From positions 62,001 to 126,000 of the forward strand of contig NZ_JOFZ01000001.1 in NCBI RefSeq assembly GCF_000721265.1: a stretch of 64,000 bases of DNA. Reading direction: 5' to 3'. The position numbers were made by a program, and so were the translations under genes. The first letter of the stretch is position 1, and each line of letters begins with the position of its first letter. Source of the stretch: Streptomyces sp. NRRL F-5126. Its GTDB lineage: Bacteria > Actinomycetota > Actinomycetes > Streptomycetales > Streptomycetaceae. A model generated the notes under the pieces. The model saw only the letters and a program-made list of their open reading frames with translations. It ran no database searches and was not told where the DNA came from. Positions 9,213 to 22,068 of the stretch are shown piece by piece.

Positions 9213-9252
9213 CCCTGCCGCGCGGTTCCGGGGAGGACACCGCGCGGCAGGG
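9213..9252 (-). terminator. 14-bp perfect hairpin downstream of the psuG operon
   Basis: Arms CCCTGCCGCGCGGT (9213-9226) and ACCGCGCGGCAGGG (9239-9252) pair perfectly around a 12-base loop. It lies 51 bp past the stop of the pseudouridine glycosidase gene in its direction of transcription. There is no U-run, as is usual in Streptomyces. It probably ends the minus-strand biosynthetic operon. Confidence 0.7.
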
Positions 9253-9303
9253 TCGGCGTGCCACACCGGCGCGACGGGGGGCGCACACCGGTGTGACACG
9301 CGT

Positions 9304-10236
9304 TCAGGAGGCGGCGGCGACGTGCCGGGCGTAGGCCGCGGCGATCCGCCCGCCCGTCTCCGCTGTGGAGACGAGGACCGCCATGTTGGCTTCGGCGGTC
9401 CGGCCGCCGGTGGCCTCGTCGACGGCGCGCATGAGGTACTTGGTGAGGCCCTGCCCGGTGACGCCGTCGCGTTCGGCCTGCTGGAGCGCCTTCGCGATGG
9501 CGGCCTCCGCCTCGGCCGCGTCGACCGCGTCCTCGGGGCGCGGCGGCACGGTGATCACCACGGACCCGGGCGCGGGCGTGGCCCAGTAGGCGGCGACGGT
9601 CCGGGCCATCAGGTCCTCGTCGTCGATGCGGTGCGGTGCCCGTACGCCGCTGGAACTGCAGTAGAACGCCGGGAAGTCGTCGGATCCGCAGGAGATCACG
9701 GGGACGCAGTGCGTTTCGAGGTATTCCGCCGTCAGCTTCAGGTCGAGGATCATCTTCGCGCCCGCGCACACCACCGCGACCCTGGAGCGGGTGAGCTGGA
9801 TGAGGTCGGAGGAGACGTCCATCGTCGTCTGCGCGCCGCGGTGCACTCCGCCGAGCCCGGCCGAGGAGAAGAACGGGATGCCCGCGAGTTCCGCGGCGAC
9901 GAGCGAGGAGGCGACCGTCGTCGCGCCCCTGCCGCCGCGTGCCAGGACGACGGGCAGGTCCCGGCTGGAGACCTTGGGGATGCCGGTGCCGGACGCGAAC
10001 CGCTCGATGTCGCGCTCCGTCATGCCGACGCGCAGCGCGCCGTCCTCGACGCAGATCGTCGCCGGCACGGAGCCGCTCTTGCGCACCGCTGCCTCGACCC
10101 GGTGCGCGGTCCGCGCGTTGTGCGGGTACGCGAGGCCGTGGGTGATGACGTTCGACTCCAGGGCGACGACGGGGCGCCGCTCGTGCAGTGCCTCGCGGAC
10201 CTCTTCCGCGTAGACGATCGGGATGCCGCCGCCCAT
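9304..10236 (-). CDS. psuG: pseudouridine-5'-phosphate glycosidase (PsuG/IndA-like)
   Basis: This 310-residue enzyme reversibly joins uracil and ribose 5-phosphate through a C-C bond. Family catalytic positions are present: Glu27 in [12 protein letters not shown], Lys88 in PKVSSRDLP, Asp144 in DVSSDLIQL and Lys161 in [13 protein letters not shown]. The start is fixed by a TGATG overlap with the tautomerase stop. Homologues sit next to indigoidine synthetases (IndA), and in the minimycin pathway such an enzyme makes a C-riboside. The NRPS two genes upstream is of indigoidine-synthetase type, so a C-glycosylation role is likely. No HAD phosphatase partner is seen. Confidence 0.93.
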   Translation of the reverse strand: MGGGIPIVYAEEVREALHERRPVVALESNVITHGLAYPHNARTAHRVEAAVRKSGSVPATICVEDGALRVGMTERDIERFASGTGIPKVSSRDLPVVLARGGRGATTVASSLVAAELAGIPFFSSAGLGGVHRGAQTTMDVSSDLIQLTRSRVAVVCAGAKMILDLKLTAEYLETHCVPVISCGSDDFPAFYCSSSGVRAPHRIDDEDLMARTVAAYWATPAPGSVVITVPPRPEDAVDAAEAEAAIAKALQQAERDGVTGQGLTKYLMRAVDEATGGRTAEANMAVLVSTAETGGRIAAAYARHVAAAS

Positions 10237-10487
10237 CACGGCGCCTGCGTCGGGATCGGCGCCGAGTAGTGGGGCTGCTTCCACAGGAGGTGTGCGCGGC
10301 CCGCTATCTCGGGGGTGTGCACCTCGTCCATCCAGCGCGAGGGCTCGACGGCCTCGACGGCGATCGACACCGAGCCCTCCTCCACGCCGAAGACGCGGGT
10401 CACGGTTCGCGTCAACTCCGATACCAGCTCGTCTCGTTGAGACTCGGTAAAGGTGGTCGGCCAGTGCTTGATGCTGACGTGCGGCAT
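10236..10487 (-). CDS. 4-oxalocrotonate tautomerase family protein (PptA-like)
   Basis: The 83-residue protein begins [10 protein letters not shown], which puts the catalytic Pro at position 1 after Met removal. It continues with [18 protein letters not shown], matching the E. coli PptA/YdcE branch of 4-OT tautomerases. GAGGAGG lies 9 bases before this ATG, which favours it over a longer frame starting 23 codons earlier. It sits between the NRPS and psuG, with TGATG coupling to psuG. A plausible job is tautomerising the glutamine-derived aminopiperidinedione released by the NRPS; this is inferred from position and chemistry. Confidence 0.88.
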   Translation of the reverse strand: MPHVSIKHWPTTFTESQRDELVSELTRTVTRVFGVEEGSVSIAVEAVEPSRWMDEVHTPEIAGRAHLLWKQPHYSAPIPTQAP

Positions 10488-10552
10488 GCGTGTGCCCTCC
10501 TCGGTGGTGTGCTGCGTGCGGTGGGTGCGGTGCCTGCGTGGGGAGGTGCTGC

Positions 10553-13500
10553 TCAACTGCCGGCCACGGATGCGATGTGCAGGGCGAGTTCGGCCACCCC
10601 TTCGTCCTTGAGCACGCTGTAGTGGTCGCCCTTCAGCTCGATCACGGTGGGCGGTGCGGCGCTGTAGCCCTCGCTCGACTCGATGAACGAGTAGTCGTCG
10701 CCCTGCGCCTTGAAGACCGCGACGGGCGCGTCCAGGCGGCGCTCGCGCAGTTCGCGGAACGTGTAGTCGAACTCGTAGGTCCGCGCGACGATCCGGGTGA
10801 TCCGCCGGATCGTCCCCGCGTCGAGCGCGGGCAGCATCTCGTGGACGAAGCGGACGAACGACTCCTCGTCACGGACCCGTTCGAGGCAGGCGTCGAGCGA
10901 CCTGCCCTCTATCGCGCCGGCGAACACGGAGAACAGGATGGTCACGTAGGCGGGGTTCGCGAAGCTCGCCTCCCGGCCACGCCGCCCGGCGTCCCGGCTG
11001 CGCAGCGCGGGGTTGCCGGGGCAGATCAGCATCACCTGCTCGACCTGCTCGCCCGCCTGCTCCAGCCGGTACGCGGCCTCGAAGGCGACCCGGGCGCCGA
11101 AGGAGTAGCCCCACAGCCGGTACGGGCCCGCCGGCTGGACGGCCCTGATCTCCTCCAGGTCCGCGAGCGCCATCTCGCCGATCGTGGGGTACGGCTCCTC
11201 GTCCGCGTTGATGCCGTAGGCCTGCACGCCGTAGAACGGCCCGTCGAGCCGCGCCTCCCGGCCGAGCGCCCGCAGGTTCATCGGGTAGCCGCCGAGGCCT
11301 GGCCAGCAGAACACCGGACGGTCGGCGCCGCCGGGGCGAAGCGGCACGAGGCGCGAGGACGCGCGCGCGGTGGATCCCTCGTCGATGCGCGCCGCCAGGG
11401 CGCCGAGTTCCGGCGACTCGAACAGGATCTGGAGCGGCAGGGCGGTGCCGAACTCCCGGTTGATCTTGTTGACGAGGGCCACCGCGTGCAGGGAGTTGCC
11501 GCCGGAGGCGAAGAACTCGTCGCGTACGGAGACATCCTCGTAGCCGAGGGTGCCGCCCCATTCGGCGGCGAGCCACCGCTCGGTGTCCGTGGCCGGGGCG
11601 ACGTAGGGCGCGGGCCGCCAAACGGCCGCTAGTTCGGGCAGGGCGGCCGCGGCGCGGGAGTCGGTCTTGCCGTTGGCGGTCAGCGGCAGCCGGGGCACGA
11701 CGAGGACGCGCGCCGGGATCATGTAGGAGGGCAGGAAGCGGGCGAGCTCCTCGCGGATCATCTCCGCCGGGCCCTTGGTGTGCACGGCGTCCTCGTCCAT
11801 GCCCTGGTGCGCGGCCTGCTCCGGGGTGATCCGGCCGCCGACGAAGAAGTACGAGGCGGCGGCGGGCTCCACGCCGGCGGCGGCCAGCAGGTCGTCGAGG
11901 CGGGTGCCGGCGGGCAGCGGGGTGCCCGTCTTGGAGGAGTACCCGGACGACATCAGGCCGAAGCCCGGCACGCGTTGCAGCCGGTGCAGGGCGGTGCCGA
12001 GCACCACGTACCGCAGCCACGCCTCGGTGTCCGTCCTGGAGACGGCGCTGATGCCGAACGCGGCACGCTCGTACACGCCCTGGTTGATGGCGATGACGTG
12101 CCGCTTCTCGACGACGCCGGCGCCCAGCGGCTCCAGGGCGCCGTCGCGGTAGCGGTACAGGCCCGCCGCGAGGCCGGCGACGCGGTCGCCGTGCGCCTGG
12201 ACGAACAGCTCGACCCCGTCCGCCCACTGCCCGGGCCGGTACGCGGCCACGTCGAAGCCGCCCAGGTAGAAATCCTCATCGGCGACGTCCATGCGGCGCT
12301 TGACACGCGGGTCGTACCCGGCCGGCTCGACACCCAGGCCGTAGTCGGGCAGGACCTCTTCCAGCACGCCGAGCATGTGCCCGGCCTCCAGCTCGAGCAC
12401 TTCGGCGATGTTGTTCTTGTAGACCGGCTCGATCGCCCGCCGCTTGCCGAGGAAGTGCAGCCGCAGCAGGGGCTGTTCACCGTCCCCCGCGGCGCCGTCG
12501 ACGCGTACGAGCGTGTGGTCGGCGGGGTGGTGGTAGTACAGGCCCGCGGGCAGGCCAGGCAGGCCGCGCGTCTCCAGGTAGAGCTGCGTCGCGTAGAGCG
12601 CACCCGGGGAGGCGTAGGCGTACTTGGGAAGCAGCCTCTCCTGGCTGCGGAACGGGCCGAGCCAGCGCAGTATCTCGCCGAGTTCCGGCAGGGACAGCAT
12701 GCGGGGCGGGCGCGAGGTCGCGCCCTCCGGCCGCGGCGCGAGCAGGCCGAGCAGGTCGCCGACGCCGACGGGGCCGCCGCCGTAGAAGCGGTACGTCTTG
12801 CGCGCGTACGCCTCGCGCCGCTGCCGCTCGCCCGGCTCTGAGCCCGGCAGCGCGACCACGGGCCGTCCGCCGAGCTCGGCGGGGCCGCGCAGCCCCGGGT
12901 TGGAGAGCTGCGCCTTGACCTGGAGCTTGGACGCCTTGGAGCGGTGGTGCCCGGCGTCGTCGCGGCCCTGGTCCATGGTGGCGGCGGTGCGCTCGTTGAG
13001 CTCGACCGCGGCCACCAGCGTGCGGCCCCTGGTACGGGGGTCGTCGGCGACCAGCGCGGCGGCCCTGCGCACCCACGTGTGCTCCTCGATGCGCGCGGCC
13101 ACCTCCTCGAGCTCGACCCGGTAGCCGCGCAGCTTGACCTGGTTGTCCGCCCTGCCGGCGAACTGGATCGTGCCGTCCTCGTTCCACTGGCACAGGTCGC
13201 CGGTGCGGTAGAGCCGCTCGGTGGGGTTGAACGGCGAGGCGATGAACCGCCGTTCCGTCTCCTGCGGCAGGCCTATGTAGCCGCGCGCGACCTGCCGTCC
13301 GCCGACGCACAGCTCACCGGTCTCGCCGATGTCGACCGGCCGCCGGTGCTCGTCGAGGATGTAGCACGTCACCCGGTCCGCGGGCACGCCCACGGGCAGC
13401 ATGCCCGACGGGCGGTCCCCGAGGGCCTCCGGGTCGACCCAGTGCGACGTGGCGTTGATGGTGGTCTCCGTCGGCCCGTACAGGTTGACGAGGGAGACAC

Positions 13501-14386
13501 CGGGCACGGTCGCGAACAGGTCCCTGGCCAGTGCGGCGGTCAGCGCCTCCCCGCCGGAGAAGATCCGGTGCAAAGTGGCGCATCCGCCGAGCCGCTCGGT
13601 GTCGATCAGCGCACGCAGCAGGGTGGGCACAGCCTGCAGGGCGGTCACCCGGTGCGCGGCGATCATGTCGATGACCGCCTCGGGGTCGCGGTAGATGCCC
13701 GGGGTGCCCATGACGACGCGGGCCCCCGCGGCCGCGGCCAGGATCTCCCACTGCGCGGCGTCGAAACTCATCGGCGTCTTCTGCAGGATCGACACGCGGG
13801 GCCCGAGGTGGCCGCAGTTGGCGAGCCACCGCAGCTGCGAGACCACGCTGCGCTGCTCGATCATCACGCCCTTGGGCCTGCCGGTGCTGCCCGACGTGTA
13901 GATGACGTACCCGAGGTGCTCGCCGCGCGCGCCGGGCAGCGGCCCCGGCGGTGCCTCGGGGGCGTCGGACGCCGTGACCACGGCGGTGCCCTCGGGGGCC
14001 AGGCCGCGCAGGCGCCGGAGCAGGTGGTCCTGCGTGACGACGATGCGGGCGCCGGAGTTCTCGATCATGTACCGCAGCCGGTCGTCCGGGTACTCGGGCG
14101 ACAGCGGCAGGTACGCGGCACCCGCGCTCAGGATGGACCAGGCACCCGTCACGAGGTCGGTGGACGGCTCGGTGAACAGGCCGACGCACGTGTCGGGGAC
14201 GGCGCCGAGCGAGACCAGCAGCGCCCCCGTCCTGCGTGCCTCGGAATCGAGTTCCGCGAAGGTCAGGTCCCGGCCGCCCGCCGTGACGGCGATCGCGTAG
14301 GGCCGTATCCGGGCCTGCTGTGCGAGCAGGGAGCCGAGCGAGTCCCCCTTGAGGGGTACGCCGGACGTCAGCGTCTCGATGGCCAT
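10553..14386 (-). CDS. indC: indigoidine-synthetase-type NRPS (A-Ox-T-TE)
   Basis: This is a 1277-residue single-module NRPS. The adenylation domain has [11 protein letters not shown] (about 163-173) and NLYGPTETT (301-309). An FMN oxidase domain is inserted after core A8 (about 525-860), and A10 ([10 protein letters not shown], 900-909) follows it. The carrier domain has the pantetheine Ser965 in [12 protein letters not shown]. The C-terminal thioesterase has Ser1095 in [10 protein letters not shown] and a late GDHYSVL His. Order and length match BpsA/IndC (about 1280 residues), which cyclise and oxidise two glutamines to blue indigoidine. With psuG downstream the released aminopiperidinedione may instead be C-ribosylated, as in minimycin. 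Confidence 0.93.
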   Translation of the reverse strand: MAIETLTSGVPLKGDSLGSLLAQQARIRPYAIAVTAGGRDLTFAELDSEARRTGALLVSLGAVPDTCVGLFTEPSTDLVTGAWSILSAGAAYLPLSPEYPDDRLRYMIENSGARIVVTQDHLLRRLRGLAPEGTAVVTASDAPEAPPGPLPGARGEHLGYVIYTSGSTGRPKGVMIEQRSVVSQLRWLANCGHLGPRVSILQKTPMSFDAAQWEILAAAAGARVVMGTPGIYRDPEAVIDMIAAHRVTALQAVPTLLRALIDTERLGGCATLHRIFSGGEALTAALARDLFATVPGVSLVNLYGPTETTINATSHWVDPEALGDRPSGMLPVGVPADRVTCYILDEHRRPVDIGETGELCVGGRQVARGYIGLPQETERRFIASPFNPTERLYRTGDLCQWNEDGTIQFAGRADNQVKLRGYRVELEEVAARIEEHTWVRRAAALVADDPRTRGRTLVAAVELNERTAATMDQGRDDAGHHRSKASKLQVKAQLSNPGLRGPAELGGRPVVALPGSEPGERQRREAYARKTYRFYGGGPVGVGDLLGLLAPRPEGATSRPPRMLSLPELGEILRWLGPFRSQERLLPKYAYASPGALYATQLYLETRGLPGLPAGLYYHHPADHTLVRVDGAAGDGEQPLLRLHFLGKRRAIEPVYKNNIAEVLELEAGHMLGVLEEVLPDYGLGVEPAGYDPRVKRRMDVADEDFYLGGFDVAAYRPGQWADGVELFVQAHGDRVAGLAAGLYRYRDGALEPLGAGVVEKRHVIAINQGVYERAAFGISAVSRTDTEAWLRYVVLGTALHRLQRVPGFGLMSSGYSSKTGTPLPAGTRLDDLLAAAGVEPAAASYFFVGGRITPEQAAHQGMDEDAVHTKGPAEMIREELARFLPSYMIPARVLVVPRLPLTANGKTDSRAAAALPELAAVWRPAPYVAPATDTERWLAAEWGGTLGYEDVSVRDEFFASGGNSLHAVALVNKINREFGTALPLQILFESPELGALAARIDEGSTARASSRLVPLRPGGADRPVFCWPGLGGYPMNLRALGREARLDGPFYGVQAYGINADEEPYPTIGEMALADLEEIRAVQPAGPYRLWGYSFGARVAFEAAYRLEQAGEQVEQVMLICPGNPALRSRDAGRRGREASFANPAYVTILFSVFAGAIEGRSLDACLERVRDEESFVRFVHEMLPALDAGTIRRITRIVARTYEFDYTFRELRERRLDAPVAVFKAQGDDYSFIESSEGYSAAPPTVIELKGDHYSVLKDEGVAELALHIASVAGS

Positions 14387-14432
14387 GGAAGGTGTCCCCC
14401 AGAAAGATGAGATGAGGCGTGCGGAGCTGTGC

Positions 14433-15338
14433 TCACACCCGGCTCGGAGCCGGTGCGCGCTCGGGCTGCGGCTCGGCCTCCCGCGGCCGGCGCTGCGCCA
14501 GGACGACCGAGCCGACGACCGCTGCCGCGCCGAGGAACTGCAGCGGGCCGAGCGACTGGCCGAGGAAGAGGTAGCCGAGGACGGTCGCGCACAGCGGCGA
14601 GGCGAACGAGAGGAAGGAGGCAGCCAGTGCGGGCAGCCGCGACAGCCCGCGGAACCACAGCACGTAGGCGACCATCGCCCCGATCAGGCTCAGGTAGGCG
14701 AACCCGCCGATGTTTCCCCACGTCAGGTGGGTCGGCAGGGATTCCGTCGCGAGGGTGACCGGCACCAGGACCAGCCCGCCGACGGTCAGCTGCCAGCCGG
14801 TGAACGCGAGCAGGCTGACGCCTTCGGGCCGGCCCCACCGCTTGGTCAGGACGATGCCGCTGGCCATGCAGGCGGCGCCGAGCACGCCCGCCACGACGCC
14901 GACGGCGTCCAGGCCCGCGTGCGGTTCGAGCACGAGCAGTGCCACTCCGGCCGCGCCGAGCAGGCAGGCGCCGATCTGGATCGGCCTGATCCTGTCGCGC
15001 AGCAGGGCCGCGCTCAGCAGCAGCACGATCATCGGCTGGATCGACATCACCAGGGCGGCGACGCCGCCGGGCAGGTGGTAGGCGGCGACGAAGAGGAAGT
15101 AGAAGAACGCGCCGATGTTCAGGACACCGAGGACGAGCGCGCGCCACCACCAGATGCCGCGCGGGAACACCCGGGTCGCGGCCAGCAGGATGAGCCCGGC
15201 GGGCAGCGCCCGCAGCGTCGAGGCGAGCAGCGGCCGGTCCGGCGGCAGGAACTCCGTGGTGACCAGGTAGGTCGAGCCCCATACGGCGGGGGCGAGCGCG
15301 GTCAGCGCGGACGTGGCCGCGATGCGCTGGTTGCTCAT
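14433..15338 (-). CDS. EamA/DMT-family transporter
   Basis: This 301-residue membrane protein has ten predicted hydrophobic segments in two EamA repeats. It starts MSNQRIAATSALTALAPAVW and includes NIGAFFYFLFVAAYHLPGG and the second-repeat YVLWFRGLSRLPA. The start is set by an ATGA overlap with the uracil phosphoribosyltransferase stop; a much longer open frame reads through that gene and is not credible. It lies 46 bp upstream of the NRPS, so export of the product or an intermediate is likely. Confidence 0.92.
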   Translation of the reverse strand: MSNQRIAATSALTALAPAVWGSTYLVTTEFLPPDRPLLASTLRALPAGLILLAATRVFPRGIWWWRALVLGVLNIGAFFYFLFVAAYHLPGGVAALVMSIQPMIVLLLSAALLRDRIRPIQIGACLLGAAGVALLVLEPHAGLDAVGVVAGVLGAACMASGIVLTKRWGRPEGVSLLAFTGWQLTVGGLVLVPVTLATESLPTHLTWGNIGGFAYLSLIGAMVAYVLWFRGLSRLPALAASFLSFASPLCATVLGYLFLGQSLGPLQFLGAAAVVGSVVLAQRRPREAEPQPERAPAPSRV

Positions 15339-16000
15339 GGCCGGGCTCCCGAATCGGTGGTACCGAAGAACCGGTCCCCGAAGTCGCCGATGCCCGGGAG
15401 CATGAAGGCGTGTTCGGTGAGGCGTTCCTCGATCGAGCTGGTGATGACGCGCAGGTGCGGCCGGTGCGCGCCCACCCGCCGCAGCCCCTGCGGCGAGGCG
15501 AGCAGGTCCACGAGCACGATGCGCTCCTCGGCCACGCCCCGCTCCAGCAGGACGTCGACGGCGGCGAGCGCCGAGCCGGCGGTCGCGAGCATCGGTTCGA
15601 GCAGCAGCACCGGGTGGTCGGCGATGTCGTCGGGCAGGTGCTGGTAGTACAGGTGCGGCAGCTTGGTCTGCTTGTCGCGCTGGATGAGGATCTTGCCGAC
15701 CCGGATGCCGGGCATCATGTCCCGCAGTTCGGTCTCCATCGCCTCCCCGGCGCGCACGACGCTGACCGCGTACGGGTCGCGGGCCGGCTCGAGTCCCTCG
15801 TAGACGGCACCGATCGGGGTGCTGACCTCCTTCTTGGCGAAGGGCAGCAGATCGAGCGCGGCCTCCAGGAGCAGCCGGAAGACGCGGCGCGAGTGCGTCA
15901 CGAAGTCCTGCTGGGTACAGCTGCGGTCGCGGATGACCGTGTGCAGCGCCCGCAACTGGTCGGTCTGCGGGAGCACGTGGACGTTCGGTGCGGTGGTCAC
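15335..16000 (-). CDS. upp: uracil phosphoribosyltransferase
   Basis: The 221-residue protein makes UMP from uracil and PRPP. The PRPP loop reads LLLEPMLATAGSALAAVD, and the uracil site ends GIGDFGDRFFGT, closer to the fungal FUR1 form than to the usual bacterial form. The GTG start is preceded by GAGAGG. In an NRPS/psuG operon it may salvage uracil released by pseudouridine-phosphate glycosidase action. It could also phosphoribosylate a uracil-like product or give self-protection; none of these can be chosen from sequence. Confidence 0.9.
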   Translation of the reverse strand: MTTAPNVHVLPQTDQLRALHTVIRDRSCTQQDFVTHSRRVFRLLLEAALDLLPFAKKEVSTPIGAVYEGLEPARDPYAVSVVRAGEAMETELRDMMPGIRVGKILIQRDKQTKLPHLYYQHLPDDIADHPVLLLEPMLATAGSALAAVDVLLERGVAEERIVLVDLLASPQGLRRVGAHRPHLRVITSSIEERLTEHAFMLPGIGDFGDRFFGTTDSGARP

Positions 16001-16089
16001 GACGGATGCCTCTCCGGTGGTCGGTCCTGTGCGGGGTCCGGTGCGTGGTGCTGCCGGGCCCTGTGGGGCGGGCCCGGTGCCTGAGCGGA

Positions 16090-16773
16090 TCAGCCGATCT
16101 CGTCGAAGGCCTTGCGCGCCTCGGCGACGAAGGTCGCGACCTTCGTCCGGTCCTTGCGGCCGTCGGGGCCCTCAAGGCCGGAGTGGGCGTCGACGGCCGC
16201 CGGGCGGACGGCGCGGATCGCGTCGCCCACGTTGTCCGGGCGCAGGCCGCCGGCCATCATCAGCGGCTTGGGCGAGCGGCGTACCAGGGCCGCCGAGACG
16301 CTCCAGTCGTGTGTGAGGCCGGTGGCACCCTTGGCGCCGGTCCTCGGGTCGAAGGTGTCGGTGATGTACATGTCGACGTACGGATGGGTGGCGTCGACCA
16401 GCTCCAGGAGCTCCTCGGTGTTGCCCTCCTTGACCACGAGGGACTTCAGGACGAAGAGGTCGGGGCGCACCTCCTTGAGTGCCCTGAGCTGCGCGACCTC
16501 CACGTCTCCGTGCAACTGGACGGCGATCACACCGAGTTCACCGCAGAACGCGCTGATCTCCTCGGCGTCCGTCAGGTAGCTGATGAGGACGCCCGCGTGA
16601 GGCGCCCGCAGGCCCTTGACGATGGCGGCAGCGTCCTGCTCGGGTATGTCGTCCTTGCCGGACGGCAGGCGCAGTGCGAAGCCGAGCCAGTCCGCCCCCT
16701 CCTCGATGATCATGTCGGCCTCTTCGGCGTCGATGATGCCGGCGACCTGGACGAGCTTGTTCACGGTGACCAT
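16090..16773 (-). CDS. TrpF-like phosphoribosyl isomerase homologue
   Basis: This 227-residue TIM-barrel protein has phosphoribosylanthranilate isomerase features: AVQLHGD in mid-sequence, TDTFDPRTGAKGATGLTHDW (keeping the acidic residue and the Gly-rich turn), and MMAGGLRPDNVGDAI as the phosphate site. The N-terminal KxCGI motif, whose Cys is the general base in TrpF, reads VQVAGI, so Ala11 replaces it. Streptomyces normally use PriA instead of TrpF, so a cluster-borne copy suggests a dedicated substrate. It is probably part of the upp-EamA-NRPS operon (89-bp gap). Confidence 0.82.
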   Translation of the reverse strand: MVTVNKLVQVAGIIDAEEADMIIEEGADWLGFALRLPSGKDDIPEQDAAAIVKGLRAPHAGVLISYLTDAEEISAFCGELGVIAVQLHGDVEVAQLRALKEVRPDLFVLKSLVVKEGNTEELLELVDATHPYVDMYITDTFDPRTGAKGATGLTHDWSVSAALVRRSPKPLMMAGGLRPDNVGDAIRAVRPAAVDAHSGLEGPDGRKDRTKVATFVAEARKAFDEIG

Positions 16774-16950
16774 GAAGGTGATCTCTCCTCGGCTGGTGCG
16801 GGGGATCCGCCGTGCGGGCCCCGCTCGCGGGGCGGGACGGCCGCGGTGCGGCCGCCCCGGGCCGGCTGCCGTGCGGCGGCCGGCCGTCGAGCCGTGCTGT
16901 CGTTCCGTGCGGTGGTGCCTGCCGGTGCGGGCCGGGCGGCTCCGGTCGCG

Positions 16951-17652
16951 TCAGCAGTCCGTGAGGTGCGGCCGGCGCGGGAACCCGGGCGCGGGCGCAC
17001 CGCTCAGGTAGGTGTCGTGGTGCGTGGTCAGGTGCGGCGGGCGGCGGCCCGGGTGCAGGCGGACCTCCCCCGGGTAGCCGAGCGGGACGAGCAGCGCGAT
17101 GTGCAGGTCCGGCCGGTCGGCGATGCCGATGGCGCGCTTGACGGCCGCCTCGTCCCAACCGCCCATGGGGCTGCTGCCGAGGCCCGCGGCCTCCGCCGCG
17201 ACCATCAGGAACGCGGCGGCGAGCATCGCGTCCTTGATGGGGCACTCGCGCTCCAGGCCGCGCTCGCTGCGCGCCTCGTAGAACTCCTTCACGCTGCCGG
17301 GCGTGCCGGCCGCGAAGGCCTCGGTCCAGGCGCCGCGCTCGCACGCGGCACGCCAGATGTCGTCCCGGCCCTCCCGCCAGGCGGCGGCCTCGGCGACGAA
17401 GACCAGGACCACGGGCGCCTCCTGCGGGTGCGGCTGCCCGCCGGTGGCCTCGGTCAGGGCCCGCAGCCCCGCGGCGCCCGTGACGGCGACGATCGAGCGG
17501 GCCTGCAGGTTGTAGCTGGACGGCGCTTCCAGGGCGAGGTCGATCAGCTCCCGCAGCAGCGGGGCGGGAACGGGATCGGGGCGGAAGTGGCGGATGGCCC
17601 GTCGTGAGCGGATGACCTGCGCCACGGTCTCGCTCGATCCGTGTGGGGACAT
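16951..17652 (-). CDS. nitroreductase family FMN oxidoreductase
   Basis: The 233-residue protein has the family's N-terminal signature RSRRAIRHFRPDPVP, a central region with FYEARSERGLERECP, and LGSSPMGGWDEAAVKRAIG near the C-terminus. Such enzymes reduce nitro, quinone or enone groups, and some oxidise dipeptide or heterocycle substrates in natural-product pathways. I used the ATG at 17652, which follows AAAGG at a good distance. It is divergent from the MarR gene, with operator-like repeats between them, so MarR control is likely. Confidence 0.9.
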   Translation of the reverse strand: MSPHGSSETVAQVIRSRRAIRHFRPDPVPAPLLRELIDLALEAPSSYNLQARSIVAVTGAAGLRALTEATGGQPHPQEAPVVLVFVAEAAAWREGRDDIWRAACERGAWTEAFAAGTPGSVKEFYEARSERGLERECPIKDAMLAAAFLMVAAEAAGLGSSPMGGWDEAAVKRAIGIADRPDLHIALLVPLGYPGEVRLHPGRRPPHLTTHHDTYLSGAPAPGFPRRPHLTDC

Positions 17653-17666
17653 GATCGAACCTTTCG

Positions 17667-17730
17667 ATGTCAAACTATCTGATGCGCAGAGAGTACGTCC
17701 TGGACTAGAATGACGTCAAACGTCTTGATG
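17667..17730. promoter_or_regulatory. two MarR-type operator half-repeats between nitroreductase and marR
   Basis: Two 18-bp related sites, ATGTCAAACTATCTGATG (17667-17684) and ACGTCAAACGTCTTGATG (17713-17730), share 13 positions. They lie in the divergent promoter region. TGTCAAAC...TTGATG elements fit the TTGA/TCAA composition common in MarR-family operators. Binding by the adjacent MarR protein is inferred. Confidence 0.5.
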
Positions 17731-17757
17731 TCGAAGTATCGGAAGAGGTGGAGCACC

Positions 17758-18246
17758 GTGCGCGACCGCGTCGACGGGTTCCTCGATCAGTGGGCGGCCC
17801 AGCGCACCGATCTCGACCTGGCCGCCATGGGGACCGTCGGGCGCAGCCTGCGCCTCGCGCGGCTGCTGAGCGCAGGACTCAAGGAGTACTTCGCCGAACA
17901 CTCCATGGAGACATGGGAGTTCGACGTCCTCGCGACGCTCCGCCGCAGCGGAGGACCGCTGACGCCCAGCGCTCTCGCCGCCAGCGTCATGATCGGCTCG
18001 GCGGCCCTGACCAACCGGGTCGACCGCCTCGTCGCCCGCGGCCTGGTGAGCCGCGACGCCGTCCCGGGCGACCGGCGGAGCCTGCACATCTCCCTCACCG
18101 AGGAGGGCCGCGAACGCGTGGACAGCGTCGTGGAGGGCCACGTCCGCAATCAGCGCCGACTGCTCTCCGGCATCGACAAGGACGACTGCCGGGCGCTCGA
18201 CGAAATCCTGCGCGCCCTCCTCGTCTCGCTCGGCGACGTGCCGTGA
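17758..18246 (+). CDS. MarR-family transcriptional regulator
   Basis: This is a 162-residue winged-helix regulator. After an N-terminal helix (VRDRVDGFLDQWAAQRTDLD) it carries WEFDVLATLRRSGGPLTPSAL, the recognition region SAALTNRVDRLVARGLV, and the wing AVPGDRRSLHISLTEEGRE. I chose the GTG at 17758, preceded by GAGG. An upstream ATG (17710) would place the operator-like repeats inside the gene and lacks a ribosome site. It stands between the two arms of the cluster and probably controls the divergent nitroreductase. Confidence 0.88.
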   Translation: MRDRVDGFLDQWAAQRTDLDLAAMGTVGRSLRLARLLSAGLKEYFAEHSMETWEFDVLATLRRSGGPLTPSALAASVMIGSAALTNRVDRLVARGLVSRDAVPGDRRSLHISLTEEGRERVDSVVEGHVRNQRRLLSGIDKDDCRALDEILRALLVSLGDVP

Positions 18247-18656
18247 GGGGCGCCGCCGAGCATTTCCCGCGCGTATACCGGCAAGGCTTTCCGAAACCAC
18301 CGCCGGGACGGATAATCGCGACCCCGCACCCCCGGCCGCCGGCATCGCGCGACGTCTCACCGACTTCTCCTCCCCCGTGTGGCCGTGAATTCCCCTCCGC
18401 AGGAACTATGAGTTCGCAGCAGGCTTTTTGGCAAGAAGGCACGGGGCATGCGGACAGGGTGGTACGCACGGTATGTCCGGATCTGCATCCCGCCGGTGTG
18501 TGCACTGCGCAGACCCGAACCATCGGGTGCGTGGCGACCGGATGCCGTGAACGGCAGAGTCCGGTGCAGTGTCAGAGGGTGCCGCCCGCCGCCGGCCGCG
18601 GTCGGGGGCGGGGGCCGGGCACCCTCGCGGTCTCCGGGAGAGCACAGGGGGAGAAC
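18247..18656. other. 410-bp intergenic region upstream of the p-aminophenylalanine operon
   Basis: No coding frame here is convincing. It should hold the promoter of the plus-strand operon. One inverted element, CGGACA (18451-18456) and TGTCCG (18474-18479), is separated by 17 bp. An AGGGGGA ribosome site lies just before the mutase ATG. Confidence 0.5.
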
Positions 18657-21912
<3,256 letters not shown>

Positions 21913-22068
21913 CGCACGACATCACCGAAACGCCCCGCACCGCACAAGCGCAACGCACCACCGGCACCACGCAACCACCGGAACGACCCGAGACGGGCCC
22001 GGCCCGGGCGACGCGCCGCCACCGCGGCGCCACCGCCGGGCCGGCCCACGATCAGGAAGGTGCACCTC

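Noticed and set aside
5755..9288. A 1177-codon minus-strand open frame across the sedolisin, methyltransferase and OYE genes
   Set aside because: It is antisense to or out of frame with three well-supported genes, is Arg/Pro/Gly/Ala-rich, and matches no protein; high GC creates such frames.
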